Below, piece after piece: positions 50,197 through 58,587 of a stretch of DNA of 64,000 bases (its first letter is position 1; every line of letters begins with the position of its first letter). The notes beneath the pieces were generated by a model. It was not told the DNA's origin and made no database searches. It saw nothing but the letters and a program-made list of their open reading frames with translations. Position numbers and translations under genes: made by a program. The DNA comes from Bacteroidales bacterium UBA7258. Its GTDB lineage: Bacteria > Bacteroidota > Bacteroidia > Bacteroidales > UBA932. The stretch covers positions 25,505 to 89,504 of the forward strand of contig DKSK01000010.1 of assembly GCA_002472565.1 (NCBI GenBank). Reading direction: 5' to 3'.

Positions 50197-53169
50197 ATGT
50201 GCAAGAAAATCAATTTATTCCTCGCAGCAGGACTGCTTTCATTTCTTGGGGCGGGCTCAAGCGCCCTGGCCAATCAAAGTCCCGACGGGGTAAAAAGACA
50301 GATGGAAATCGAGGATCTGTCCGGATGGCAGACCGTCGGTTCCATCAAGACTACCGATGACGGCTCCATCATCTCATGGGTGGTTTCGCCACAGGAAGGA
50401 GACGGGAAACTGTATATCCGTAAATTTCCGGCCAAGGGCAAGAGCGGGGAAAAGGAACTTGCCATAGAAAGAGCGGGAAGCGCAAGCCTGGACCCTCAGG
50501 GCAAATGGCTGTATTGCAGAATCAAGCCGGAATTCAAGGTAAGCAGACAAGAAAAGATTAAGAAGACGAAGAAGGACAAGATGACGCCGGACACGCTGGC
50601 AGTCGTAGACCTCTCCGACCTCTCCATAAAGAAATATCCGGTAGTAGAGAGCTTCAAGACCGGCTACTTTACCATGCCGCTGGTCGCATACAAATCCAGC
50701 TGGGAAGCGGCGGCCTCGGAGCCGAAAGACGCTAAGGCTGAGCCGGCAAAGGCCTCGGCAGACAGCTCTCTCTCCAAGCCGAAGAAGCCGAAAATGGAAA
50801 AGAAGTCCGGACTCATCATCCTGAATCCGGCAAGCGCCCAGGCCGACACCATCCTGAATGTCGACAAATATGCCTTCAGCAACGACTGCGGCCTCCTAGT
50901 ATTCTCAACCAAAAAAGACACGAAAGACAGCCTTTCATGTTCGGCCCTGATGCTCGGCTGGTTCGAAGGAGGAAAATTCAAGACCGACACCCTTTCCAAG
51001 AAGAAGGAGGCCTATGGGAGCTTAAGTTTCAGCGACCAGGGCGACAAGCTGGCCTTTACAGCCACCTCCGACACCAACGACACGGGCGACAAGAGGTACT
51101 CTCTGAGCCTCGCGACCATCACGAGGACTTCCCCTGGAAAGAAGACCCCATCAAGCATGAAAGTCTTGGTGGAAGAGCTTGTCAGCCAGGAATATAAAGA
51201 TCCATCCTCCGGCTGGTCGCTCGACCAGAACAGCGATGCTTTCTTCACGCCGGACGGAAAGAGAATCATCACCGGACTCTCGTCCATTCTGCCTCCTAAA
51301 GACACGAGCATAGTCGATTTCGAGACGGCTCGTGTGGACATCTGGAACTGGGACGCACCTTACACCCCGCCACAGGCGAAGAAAAACCTCAGCAGGATAA
51401 AGGAAAAGACCTACCTCACGGTGATCAATCTCGACGGGGACAGGAAGCCTGTACTTCTCACAGACAAATTCTTCGAGGACATCACCCTGCTTAAGGCCGG
51501 TTCTTCCGACTGGGCTCTCGCCCGCGACGGGAGCGACTACGAAAGATCCTCGGTATGGGACTACAACAATTTCAGCGACCTCTCCCTGGTCAGTCTGAGA
51601 GACGCTTCTAGAAAGCCTCTGGTGAAGAAGCTGGACATGGGAGTGTCGAGGATTTCTCCGGAAGGGAAATACCTCCTTTATTATGGGAACGCGGACAGGA
51701 ACTGGCACAGCCTCAACCTCCAGACCGGAGCCGACATCAACCTTTCCAAGGACTGCGGGGTGGCCTTCTACGATGAGGAAAACGACAGGCCGATGGCTCC
51801 GGACCCGTACGACTCCAATCCGAAATGGATGGAAGGCGACCAGGCAGTGCTCATCGGCGACCGCTATGACCTCTGGCGCTTCGCTCCTGACGGGAGCAAA
51901 GCCGAGAATCTCACCGGAGGAGCGCTGAGAGAGAAAAAGCTGAAATTCGGCGGAGACTCCGACTTCAGGCAGAGAAGATTCACCCAGAACCAGCTCTGGT
52001 CCTCCTACGTTTTCGGCTACGCACCGAAAGGCCTCTTATACATTACGGTCATGAACGAAGACGACAAGACTAACGGCTTCGTCTCGATCGACCTCGCCAG
52101 AGCGGCGAAAACTCTGGAATATTTCACGGATACGCTCTCTTTCCGAGGAATGATGAAGCCGGAAAAGTCCGACCGGATTGTCTTCACGGCAGATAATTTC
52201 CGCAGCTGCCCAGATCTCTACACCACGCTTGATAGAAATTTCAAGACTCGCGAAAAGCTCTCCAGCATCAATCCTCAAAAAGATGAACTGCGATGGGGCA
52301 GGGCCGAACTCTTCTCTTGGAAAGCCTACGACGGCACTCCGCTCAAAGGACTTGTCTATATTCCGGACGGAGTAAAAGAAGGAGAAAAGCTTCCGGTGAT
52401 GGTCTATTTCTATGAGAAATATTCCGACGAGCTATATTCCTATTTCAACCCTGGTCCTTCGCGTTCCATCGTCAACCCAAGCTACTACACCTCAAGAGGC
52501 TACATCTTCTTCATCCCTGACATTGTCTACAAGGTGGGACATCCTGGCGAGAGCGCCTACAACGCCATCTGCTCAGGAGCCGAAGCTCTCTGCGAGGCCT
52601 ACCCTATCGCGGACAAGAGCCGGATGGCGATCCAGGGCCAAAGCTGGGGTGGCTATCAGACAGCCTACCTCGTAACCCGCACCGACATGTTCGCGGCTGC
52701 AGGAGCCGGAGCCCCCGTCGGGAACATGACCTCCGCCTATGGCGGAATACGCTGGGAGTCCGGCATCACCCGCGCCGGCCAGTATGAACATGGCCAGAGC
52801 CGCATCGGAAAGAATCTCTGGGAAGAGGGCGGTCTTGAGCTCTACATCGAGAATTCTCCGGTCTTCCATGCCGACAAGGTGAAGACCCCTATCCTCATCA
52901 TGCACAATGATGCCGACGGAGCCGTTCCATGGTACCAGGGCATCGAATACTTCTCCGACCTGCGCCGTCTTGGCAAGCAGGCCTGGATGCTCGAATACAA
53001 TGACGAGGCTCACAACCTCCTGGAAAGGCGCAACTGTCTCGACCTTACGCGCCGCCTCCAGCAGTTCTTCGACCACTACCTTAAAGGAGAGCCGCTTCCT
53101 GCCTGGATGAAGGGAGGCATTCCAATCGAAAGGAAGGGCGAGTACTTTGGCTTCGAAAACGCAGAATAG
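50197..53169 (+). CDS. S9 family (prolyl oligopeptidase-like) secreted peptidase
   Basis: 990 residues from the ATG at 50197; a TTG five codons upstream is in frame but unnecessary. Signal peptide to about residue 26 (SSALAN). Beta-propeller-like N-terminal region, interrupted by a Lys/Pro/Ala-rich insertion near 175-205. The C-terminal alpha/beta hydrolase has the nucleophile in GQSWGGYQ (Ser near 815), acid in HNDADGAVPW (near 905) and His in NDEAHNL (near 938). It is predicted to be a periplasmic or surface peptidase. The following regulator gene begins 1 nt after its stop, so the two are coupled. Confidence 0.92.
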   Translation: MCKKINLFLAAGLLSFLGAGSSALANQSPDGVKRQMEIEDLSGWQTVGSIKTTDDGSIISWVVSPQEGDGKLYIRKFPAKGKSGEKELAIERAGSASLDPQGKWLYCRIKPEFKVSRQEKIKKTKKDKMTPDTLAVVDLSDLSIKKYPVVESFKTGYFTMPLVAYKSSWEAAASEPKDAKAEPAKASADSSLSKPKKPKMEKKSGLIILNPASAQADTILNVDKYAFSNDCGLLVFSTKKDTKDSLSCSALMLGWFEGGKFKTDTLSKKKEAYGSLSFSDQGDKLAFTATSDTNDTGDKRYSLSLATITRTSPGKKTPSSMKVLVEELVSQEYKDPSSGWSLDQNSDAFFTPDGKRIITGLSSILPPKDTSIVDFETARVDIWNWDAPYTPPQAKKNLSRIKEKTYLTVINLDGDRKPVLLTDKFFEDITLLKAGSSDWALARDGSDYERSSVWDYNNFSDLSLVSLRDASRKPLVKKLDMGVSRISPEGKYLLYYGNADRNWHSLNLQTGADINLSKDCGVAFYDEENDRPMAPDPYDSNPKWMEGDQAVLIGDRYDLWRFAPDGSKAENLTGGALREKKLKFGGDSDFRQRRFTQNQLWSSYVFGYAPKGLLYITVMNEDDKTNGFVSIDLARAAKTLEYFTDTLSFRGMMKPEKSDRIVFTADNFRSCPDLYTTLDRNFKTREKLSSINPQKDELRWGRAELFSWKAYDGTPLKGLVYIPDGVKEGEKLPVMVYFYEKYSDELYSYFNPGPSRSIVNPSYYTSRGYIFFIPDIVYKVGHPGESAYNAICSGAEALCEAYPIADKSRMAIQGQSWGGYQTAYLVTRTDMFAAAGAGAPVGNMTSAYGGIRWESGITRAGQYEHGQSRIGKNLWEEGGLELYIENSPVFHADKVKTPILIMHNDADGAVPWYQGIEYFSDLRRLGKQAWMLEYNDEAHNLLERRNCLDLTRRLQQFFDHYLKGEPLPAWMKGGIPIERKGEYFGFENAE

Positions 53170-53170
53170 A

Positions 53171-54553
53171 ATGATAGCCGCCATGGTCAGAAAAGGAAGG
53201 ATCCACCGTGCCCTTGTCCTGGCCATGGCGCTTGCCATATTTTCCTCGCTTCCGCCCTCCTGCTCCCCTCACGGGATTAATGACGGAGAGAATGTCGAAG
53301 CCCTATATTCTCGCGCCGACTCCCTGCGTGCTCAAGGCAGCCTGAGCGAAGCCCACCTTCTCTTTCGCCAGGCGATGGACATTTTCGCCGGCAAAGGAGA
53401 GTACGACAGGGTTTCCAACTGCTGCTATCAAATCTTCACAGACTACTTCAACCAGAGGGATATGGAGGGAATGAAGAAGATCGAGAAGCAGATGCGTGAA
53501 CTGATGGAGGAGCACCAGGAAAATTCAATAGCCTACGACTATTACTCCGTGCTTGCTGCCATGGAAAGCGCTGAGCTTGAAGAAGAGGACGCGCCGACAG
53601 ACTCTCTCAAGGACTCGGTGCTCCTGCATTTCAAGAAGGCCCTGGAGTATCAGGAAAGGATGGGCGTGAAAGAGCAGGTGAAGAGAAACGTGCAGCCGGT
53701 ATGGAACTACTACAACGTGGCGGTTCTTTATGACCTCATGTACGAACCACCTCTGAGCGATTCGACCCGCAAATATCTTGAGAAGGCGGCGGAAGTCTGC
53801 GCGAAGTTCCCTCACAACGTGGTCACGGACTCGATAGAATGCGAAGTCTCCATCCGCGACATGCGGGCCTGGCTCTACTATTATGACGGAAAGTACAAAC
53901 GCGCCGAGGCAGAGATGGATACTGTCTGCATGATGATAGAATCCCTGAAGCCTTTCTATGGAAACAAAATCCTTTCCGAGCAAGGCGAGGCCTACAGCTT
54001 CTACGTAGAGCTCTACACAAAGACTGGAGACATGGAAAAGGCCATGCATTACCAGCAGCTCTCTAATCAAAACGACAAGGAGCGCTACAACCTCGACAAG
54101 AACGCCGCCATGCATGACATAGAGACGAAATACGACGTGGAGAAGAAAGATCTGCGGATTAATTCGCTCCATAGGCGCAACAGCATCTTGCTAATAGCCG
54201 GAGTCCTGCTCATCCTTGCCTTGGCCGGAGCCGTAGCTACCGTGTTTCTGAGAGAGAAACAACATGAACTCCGCCGCGAGGCAGAGGCCAAGTTGGCGAA
54301 GGAAGCCGCCGACGCCCTGCGCTCGAATCTTGTCCTGATGATGGAGCAGCTGGGGATCTCCAACGTAAATCCGGACTACGCCAAAGAAATAATAGAGTCC
54401 GCCGAGGCTCCCCTCAGCAACGTCGAACAGAAATACCTGCTTTGTTTCCTGAGCGGAATGCCGACCAATACAATCGCAGACATCTTCCACGTGGCGCCAG
54501 CCAGCGTCTATACTGTACGGTACAGGTTGAAAAAGAAAGTGAAAATAAGCTGA
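53171..54553 (+). CDS. Membrane-spanning TPR protein with C-terminal LuxR-type HTH
   Basis: 460 residues from the ATG at 53171. N-terminal signal-like segment with a Cys at PPSC (not a canonical lipobox). Tetratricopeptide-like helical repeats from about 30 to 300 (YSRADSLRAQGSLSEAHLLFRQA; YYDGKYKRAEAEMDT). A single membrane helix lies at about 338-360, then a charged coiled coil (LREKQHELRREAEAKLAKEAA). The C-terminus is an HTH (LSNVEQKYLLCFLSG, then IADIFHVAPASVYTVRYRLKKK). This is a one-component design with the sensor outside and the DNA-binding part inside. Related proteins occur in Bacteroidota but are poorly studied. Coupled to the S9 peptidase gene. Confidence 0.82.
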   Translation: MIAAMVRKGRIHRALVLAMALAIFSSLPPSCSPHGINDGENVEALYSRADSLRAQGSLSEAHLLFRQAMDIFAGKGEYDRVSNCCYQIFTDYFNQRDMEGMKKIEKQMRELMEEHQENSIAYDYYSVLAAMESAELEEEDAPTDSLKDSVLLHFKKALEYQERMGVKEQVKRNVQPVWNYYNVAVLYDLMYEPPLSDSTRKYLEKAAEVCAKFPHNVVTDSIECEVSIRDMRAWLYYYDGKYKRAEAEMDTVCMMIESLKPFYGNKILSEQGEAYSFYVELYTKTGDMEKAMHYQQLSNQNDKERYNLDKNAAMHDIETKYDVEKKDLRINSLHRRNSILLIAGVLLILALAGAVATVFLREKQHELRREAEAKLAKEAADALRSNLVLMMEQLGISNVNPDYAKEIIESAEAPLSNVEQKYLLCFLSGMPTNTIADIFHVAPASVYTVRYRLKKKVKIS

Positions 54554-54641
54554 TTTTCAACGAAATCCAGATTTGTCTATATCTTGGATTACGAAAATTA
54601 TGCAAATTGCGGCCGAACTAACCAAAGGCTGATTTTTATCA

Positions 54642-54659
54642 GGCCGGCAAAGTCCGGCC
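54642..54659 (+). repeat. Hairpin upstream of the SPFH operon
   Basis: GGCCGG/CCGGCC with a 6-nt loop, followed by GCTAATTC and no T run. It lies between the regulator gene and the SPFH gene; its role (attenuator, RNA stabiliser or weak terminator) is undetermined. No clear promoter box is seen in this 131-nt gap. Confidence 0.45.
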
Positions 54660-54684
54660 GCTAATTCACTAATATATCTACAGT

Positions 54685-55968
54685 ATGGGTCTATTCAATC
54701 GCAAGTCTCTCCGCTCCGAGGGACAAACCTTCGATGGACAAGGGAATGAACGCACCGGCTTCATCGACAATGTATTCATCAATATGGAGAAAGGCTGCCT
54801 TCTCCAACGCTATCCTTACGACAATCTCAGCACCGCCGCAAAGGTAACAGTTCAGGAAGGCCAGCAGATGGTGTTCATGTCTGAGGGCATGTACTCCGAC
54901 ACCTTCCTGCCGGGGAGCCACACTCTGAGCACCAACAACATTCCTTTCCTGGAAAAAATCATGAACATCCCCTTCGGCGGGAAAACGGCTTTCAAGACGA
55001 CCCTCTATTGCGTCAGCACCAAGCGCCAGCGCTTCGCGGGCGATGATGCAGGCTGGGGCGTAGGACTGACCATAAGGGATTTCACTCTGAGCGACGAGGG
55101 AATCACCATCAAAGTGGGAGCCTACGGAAGCTACGAATTCCGCATCGTGAATGCGATAGCCTTCATCCGGGAGTACAGCGGCACCGAGCACGAGATCCTC
55201 CTGGACGACTTCGCCGAAGAGTTCCAGTCCGCCGTGAGCCAGAGGGTTGTGCCGAGCCTGAGCAAATTTTTCAGCCAGCGCAAAACCAGCATCACCGATG
55301 TCAACAACTTCCTTCCTGAGCTCTCCTCATTCGCAAGAGAGGAGATCAATGAATATCTCGAAGACTATGGAATCGAGCTGACCAAGTTCGATGTTGAAGG
55401 TGTAAATCCTATTGAAAGCGACCCTAATTACCAAAAGATTCTCGCCGCCCAGACAGAGGCCGGCGCTATGGATCTGGAAAGCCGCGCCCTCGCGAGAAAA
55501 CGTCAACGCGAAGGCTACAGTTACCAGCAGGAGCGTCAGTTCGATGTGATGCAGGAAGCGGCCGGGAACGAGGGAACCGCCGGAGGGATGATGGGCGCAG
55601 GCCTGGGAGTCGGCATGGGCTTCGGAATGGGAGGAGTCATGGGAGGAATGATGGGACAGATGGCCCAGGGAGTGGCCAACGCCCAACCGATAGCTCCGCA
55701 GCCTGTACCTCCTACTCAGATTTATGTCTATGCCGGCAACCAACAGAGCGGGCCTTTCGATCTGGGCCAATTGAAACAGCTGGTCTCCCAAGGTATTCTT
55801 ACCAGAGACACTCTGGTCTGGAAAGCCGGCCTGCCTCAGTGGGCGGCGGCGCACACCCTGCCTGAACTCTCCGGCCTCTTCCAGCAGACTCCGCCATCAC
55901 CGCCAGTACCGCCTGCACCGCCTGCACCGCCTGCACCGCCATCCCCAAGCAATCCAACTTCGTTATAA
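54685..55968 (+). CDS. SPFH-domain protein with C-terminal GYF_2 domain (YdjI-like)
   Basis: 427 residues. SPFH/band-7-like domain at about 30-260 of the 'virion core protein' subtype (NMEKGCLLQRYPYDNL; FTLSDEGITIKVGAYGSYEFRI; LEDYGIELTKFDVEGVNP). A Gly/Met-rich stretch (about 295-330) may act as a glycine-zipper membrane segment. A GYF_2/DUF4339 domain at 344-398 (GPFDLGQLKQLVSQGIL, DTLVWKAGLPQWAAA) is a proline-peptide reader. The tail is itself proline-rich with PPAPP repeats, a possible self or partner ligand. No signal peptide. First gene of a three-gene operon (gaps 12 and 2 nt). Confidence 0.85.
   Translation: MGLFNRKSLRSEGQTFDGQGNERTGFIDNVFINMEKGCLLQRYPYDNLSTAAKVTVQEGQQMVFMSEGMYSDTFLPGSHTLSTNNIPFLEKIMNIPFGGKTAFKTTLYCVSTKRQRFAGDDAGWGVGLTIRDFTLSDEGITIKVGAYGSYEFRIVNAIAFIREYSGTEHEILLDDFAEEFQSAVSQRVVPSLSKFFSQRKTSITDVNNFLPELSSFAREEINEYLEDYGIELTKFDVEGVNPIESDPNYQKILAAQTEAGAMDLESRALARKRQREGYSYQQERQFDVMQEAAGNEGTAGGMMGAGLGVGMGFGMGGVMGGMMGQMAQGVANAQPIAPQPVPPTQIYVYAGNQQSGPFDLGQLKQLVSQGILTRDTLVWKAGLPQWAAAHTLPELSGLFQQTPPSPPVPPAPPAPPAPPSPSNPTSL
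55909..55935 (+). repeat. Three 9-nt repeats encoding the proline tail
   Basis: CCGCCTGCA is repeated three times in tandem and followed by a partial copy. It encodes Pro-Pro-Ala units, stays in frame and could vary in copy number by slippage. Confidence 0.85.
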
Positions 55969-55980
55969 ATCCGGCAACTT

Positions 55981-56649
55981 ATGAAAAATCCTTTTTACTC
56001 CTGGCTGACACCGCTTCTGGCAGTCGGCGTCACCCTTCTCGGCTTCTTCCTCCTCCGGCCTGAAGAACCCGGCGGATTGTTCTGGATCAATCTAGGCTAC
56101 ACCATCTGCCTTGAAATCTTGTTCTTCGTATGGCTGCACTGGGGCAGAATCAAATCCCGCTCCGTAGACGAACAGACCCTCTACTTCAGAGTCTTCCTCG
56201 GAGTAGGTACTCTCTACTACATTATAGCCTCGGTGATATGGATGATTTTCTTCTTCCTCTGTGGCACCAGCGCAGGGCGTCAGCTTCTGGCCATCCATTT
56301 CGATCTGCCTGACATCCTCTCCACCTGGCCGGAAATGACAATCCGCATCTATCTCTTCGGCATTCTTGTCCTGACCGTGCTCTGGATTGTGATCGCTTCG
56401 ATCGTAGGACGTCACGACGTGAAGTACAACACCATGCAGACGGCCCTGGAAAACGCCACGGAAGATGTACGCAGCCTCGCCGCCGAACTCAAAGACATGG
56501 CGGAGAGGTATCAGACTCCCCAGACTCAGAGAGACTGGAAACGTCTCATTCTGGAGGCAGAATCCATCCCGCCCGCCAAAGTCGAGGCCGAAGGAAAGCG
56601 GCTGAGGGCGAAGGCAGAACAATTGACCAATATTAACACAAAAGAATAG
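55981..56649 (+). CDS. Four-helix membrane protein of unknown function
   Basis: 222 residues. Four predicted membrane helices (about 8-25, 33-52, 69-95, 119-142) and a soluble, charged C-terminal tail of about 75 residues with coiled-coil character (ENATEDVRSLAAELKDMAERY). No known family is recognised. Its place between the SPFH-GYF gene and a zinc-ribbon/TPR membrane protein, with gaps of 12 and 2 nt, argues that the three act together. The layout recalls Bacillus YdjGHI, where a zinc-ribbon membrane protein and an SPFH protein are neighbours. Confidence 0.75.
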   Translation: MKNPFYSWLTPLLAVGVTLLGFFLLRPEEPGGLFWINLGYTICLEILFFVWLHWGRIKSRSVDEQTLYFRVFLGVGTLYYIIASVIWMIFFFLCGTSAGRQLLAIHFDLPDILSTWPEMTIRIYLFGILVLTVLWIVIASIVGRHDVKYNTMQTALENATEDVRSLAAELKDMAERYQTPQTQRDWKRLILEAESIPPAKVEAEGKRLRAKAEQLTNINTKE

Positions 56650-56651
56650 CC

Positions 56652-58499
56652 ATGGCACAACTAAGCATCAACCAATGCCAGAATTGCGGCAAAATTCTGG
56701 CCCCTGGAGTCACCAAATGTGGAAAATGCCACACCGAACACAGCGTGATCCCCACAGTCGTAAATCCTCTGAGATTCAGCGCCGCCGAAGCGGCCGAATA
56801 CCGCTCTCAGTTTGAGGAGCAGGTGAAGGAATTTCCGAAGGACAGCAACGCTCTCTTCGCAATGGGTCTGACCTATCTCGGGCTCAAGAATTACGAACTT
56901 GCCGACGAGTATTTCCGGAAGGCGGTCGCGCTTACCCCGTCCAACCCGGATGTCTATTACTACACCGCCCTTTCCCTCTTCCATCATCGCTCCGTGATGA
57001 ATCTGAGCAAGATGGAGATGGACAGGATCGAGCAGTGGCTGGACACGGCGGTAAAAATCCAGCCGAAGCGCAAATATCTGATTCTTCAGATGATACTCCG
57101 GCAGGGAATGTCCAGTATGGGTCTGAACGTTGACACGGACAAACTCTCCCCTGCCGAACTGCTCCAGCAGGCGAAGATCACGGTCCAGGAGGAAGACGAG
57201 CTCTACGAGATCGAGCAGCACGTCCTGGTCACCGACGAGAAGACCAGAGCCCTGGTAAACTCTCTCGTCAACGGAGACAAGGCCGGGAATACGTCAATTT
57301 TCCCGGAGACCATGAACGCCTATCTCAATTTCTGCGACTATGCCAGGGAAAACGATGGAGAATGGAGTACGGAGAACGTTAAAAAACTCTGCGATGAGGA
57401 TGCAAGAAGGGCATTTTTCAAGGTATTACACGAACCTCAAGTGCCGCAGAAGCTTCCTAAACCTTCTTTGATAGCACCTTTCTTTAAATCTCTGTGGAAG
57501 GGGGCACTTGCCATTTTCTCGGTCATCGTGATAATAATCATCGTCCAGGGCTTTCTCAAATGGGGCGGAGACAAAACTATTAAAGGCGAGACTCCTCAGG
57601 CGAGACTCGAAGCCTTCCAATCCATGGCAGAGGGAAGGAAGGTTTATGTGGCCAGATACAGAGATGAGGCCGGGAAGGAAATGGCAGTCCGCGGACCTTT
57701 CAATGACGAGAAGGTACTGAGCCTTCCGGACGCAACTAAGTATTCTTGGAAGGTCCCCGGATTCAAGGGAAATCTCGGGAAGATTCTCATCATACTGCCA
57801 CTCATTCTCTGGGCCCTTTTCACAATAAAGAGATTCTACGTCTGCGCCCGAGAGCGCCGGGATGTCGGAAAGCGGAACCAGGCGGATCGAGAGCAATACG
57901 AAAGAGAACATGCAGCCTATCTTGATCGTCCTAGCATCGAGGATTACAAGTTATTCTGCTCGCTCTTTGCAGGACCGAACAATAATGGTTACATCGTAGA
58001 TGAAGGCGACTTCGTGGAAGCGGCGCTTCAGCAGGCTCACATAGCAGAGGAGGACATCAAAAATGGCAACGGAAAGATTTTCTTCTCTTGCTATCTCCTC
58101 GATACTGATAACAATAACAATGATTGTCGAGACCCTGAGATAACGCTCAGACAGATGGCGGTAAGAGTCTGCGTGGCGATGCGAGACAGCATCGTCTTCC
58201 TCCATGGGATATGGGAGACCGAAAGCAATGTAATGCCGATCCTCGACCAGGAGCGTCTTCTTTACAGTCAGATTGCCAATTTCCGCAATGTGCAGTCTTA
58301 CAGCACTTTGGACCTTGTGTCACACAGCAACAGCGTCTTGGCTGAAATCATCTATGGATATGGCGACTTCCCTTCTCTCTTCCGCTACCAGGGGGTCAAT
58401 CCTTCTGACGATTTAACCTACAGCACTACACGCACATCCGACTTCGACGAGTTCTACAATTCTCTGGTCAAGATGCACACCGCATACGTCAAAAGCTAG
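56652..58499 (+). CDS. Zinc-ribbon, TPR and two-TM membrane protein of unknown function
   Basis: 615 residues. Zinc ribbon with C9, C12, C23 and C26 (CQNCGKI and KCGKCH). TPR-like repeats at about 45-130 (ALFAMGLTYLGLKNYELADEYFRKAVALTPSN). Membrane helices at about 284-302 and 378-393 enclose a 75-residue periplasmic segment (PQARLEAFQSMAEGRKVYVARY). The last 190 residues form a cytosolic domain I do not recognise (IEDYKLFCSLFAGPNNNGYI and onward). It starts 2 nt after the four-TM gene and ends before a strong terminator. No catalytic motif is evident. Confidence 0.75.
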   Translation: MAQLSINQCQNCGKILAPGVTKCGKCHTEHSVIPTVVNPLRFSAAEAAEYRSQFEEQVKEFPKDSNALFAMGLTYLGLKNYELADEYFRKAVALTPSNPDVYYYTALSLFHHRSVMNLSKMEMDRIEQWLDTAVKIQPKRKYLILQMILRQGMSSMGLNVDTDKLSPAELLQQAKITVQEEDELYEIEQHVLVTDEKTRALVNSLVNGDKAGNTSIFPETMNAYLNFCDYARENDGEWSTENVKKLCDEDARRAFFKVLHEPQVPQKLPKPSLIAPFFKSLWKGALAIFSVIVIIIIVQGFLKWGGDKTIKGETPQARLEAFQSMAEGRKVYVARYRDEAGKEMAVRGPFNDEKVLSLPDATKYSWKVPGFKGNLGKILIILPLILWALFTIKRFYVCARERRDVGKRNQADREQYEREHAAYLDRPSIEDYKLFCSLFAGPNNNGYIVDEGDFVEAALQQAHIAEEDIKNGNGKIFFSCYLLDTDNNNNDCRDPEITLRQMAVRVCVAMRDSIVFLHGIWETESNVMPILDQERLLYSQIANFRNVQSYSTLDLVSHSNSVLAEIIYGYGDFPSLFRYQGVNPSDDLTYSTTRTSDFDEFYNSLVKMHTAYVKS

Positions 58500-58539
58500 A
58501 ATAACAGCTCACGCCCAGACCGGGCAGATGTCAATAATC

Positions 58540-58581
58540 GAGGCTGGCCAAAGTCAATATGACTCAGGCCAGCCTCTTTTT
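58540..58581 (+). terminator. Strong terminator of the SPFH operon
   Basis: GAGGCTGGCC/GGCCAGCCTC is a perfect 10-bp stem with further pairing in the loop (AGTC/GACT), followed by T5. It lies between the plus-strand SPFH operon and the converging cydB gene. Confidence 0.92.
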
Positions 58582-58587
58582 CCGCTG

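Noticed and set aside
54483..54498. parS-like sequence TCTTCCACGTGGCGCC
   Set aside because: Only 12 of 16 positions match the general parS palindrome, and it lies in the HTH codons of a regulator far from parAB.
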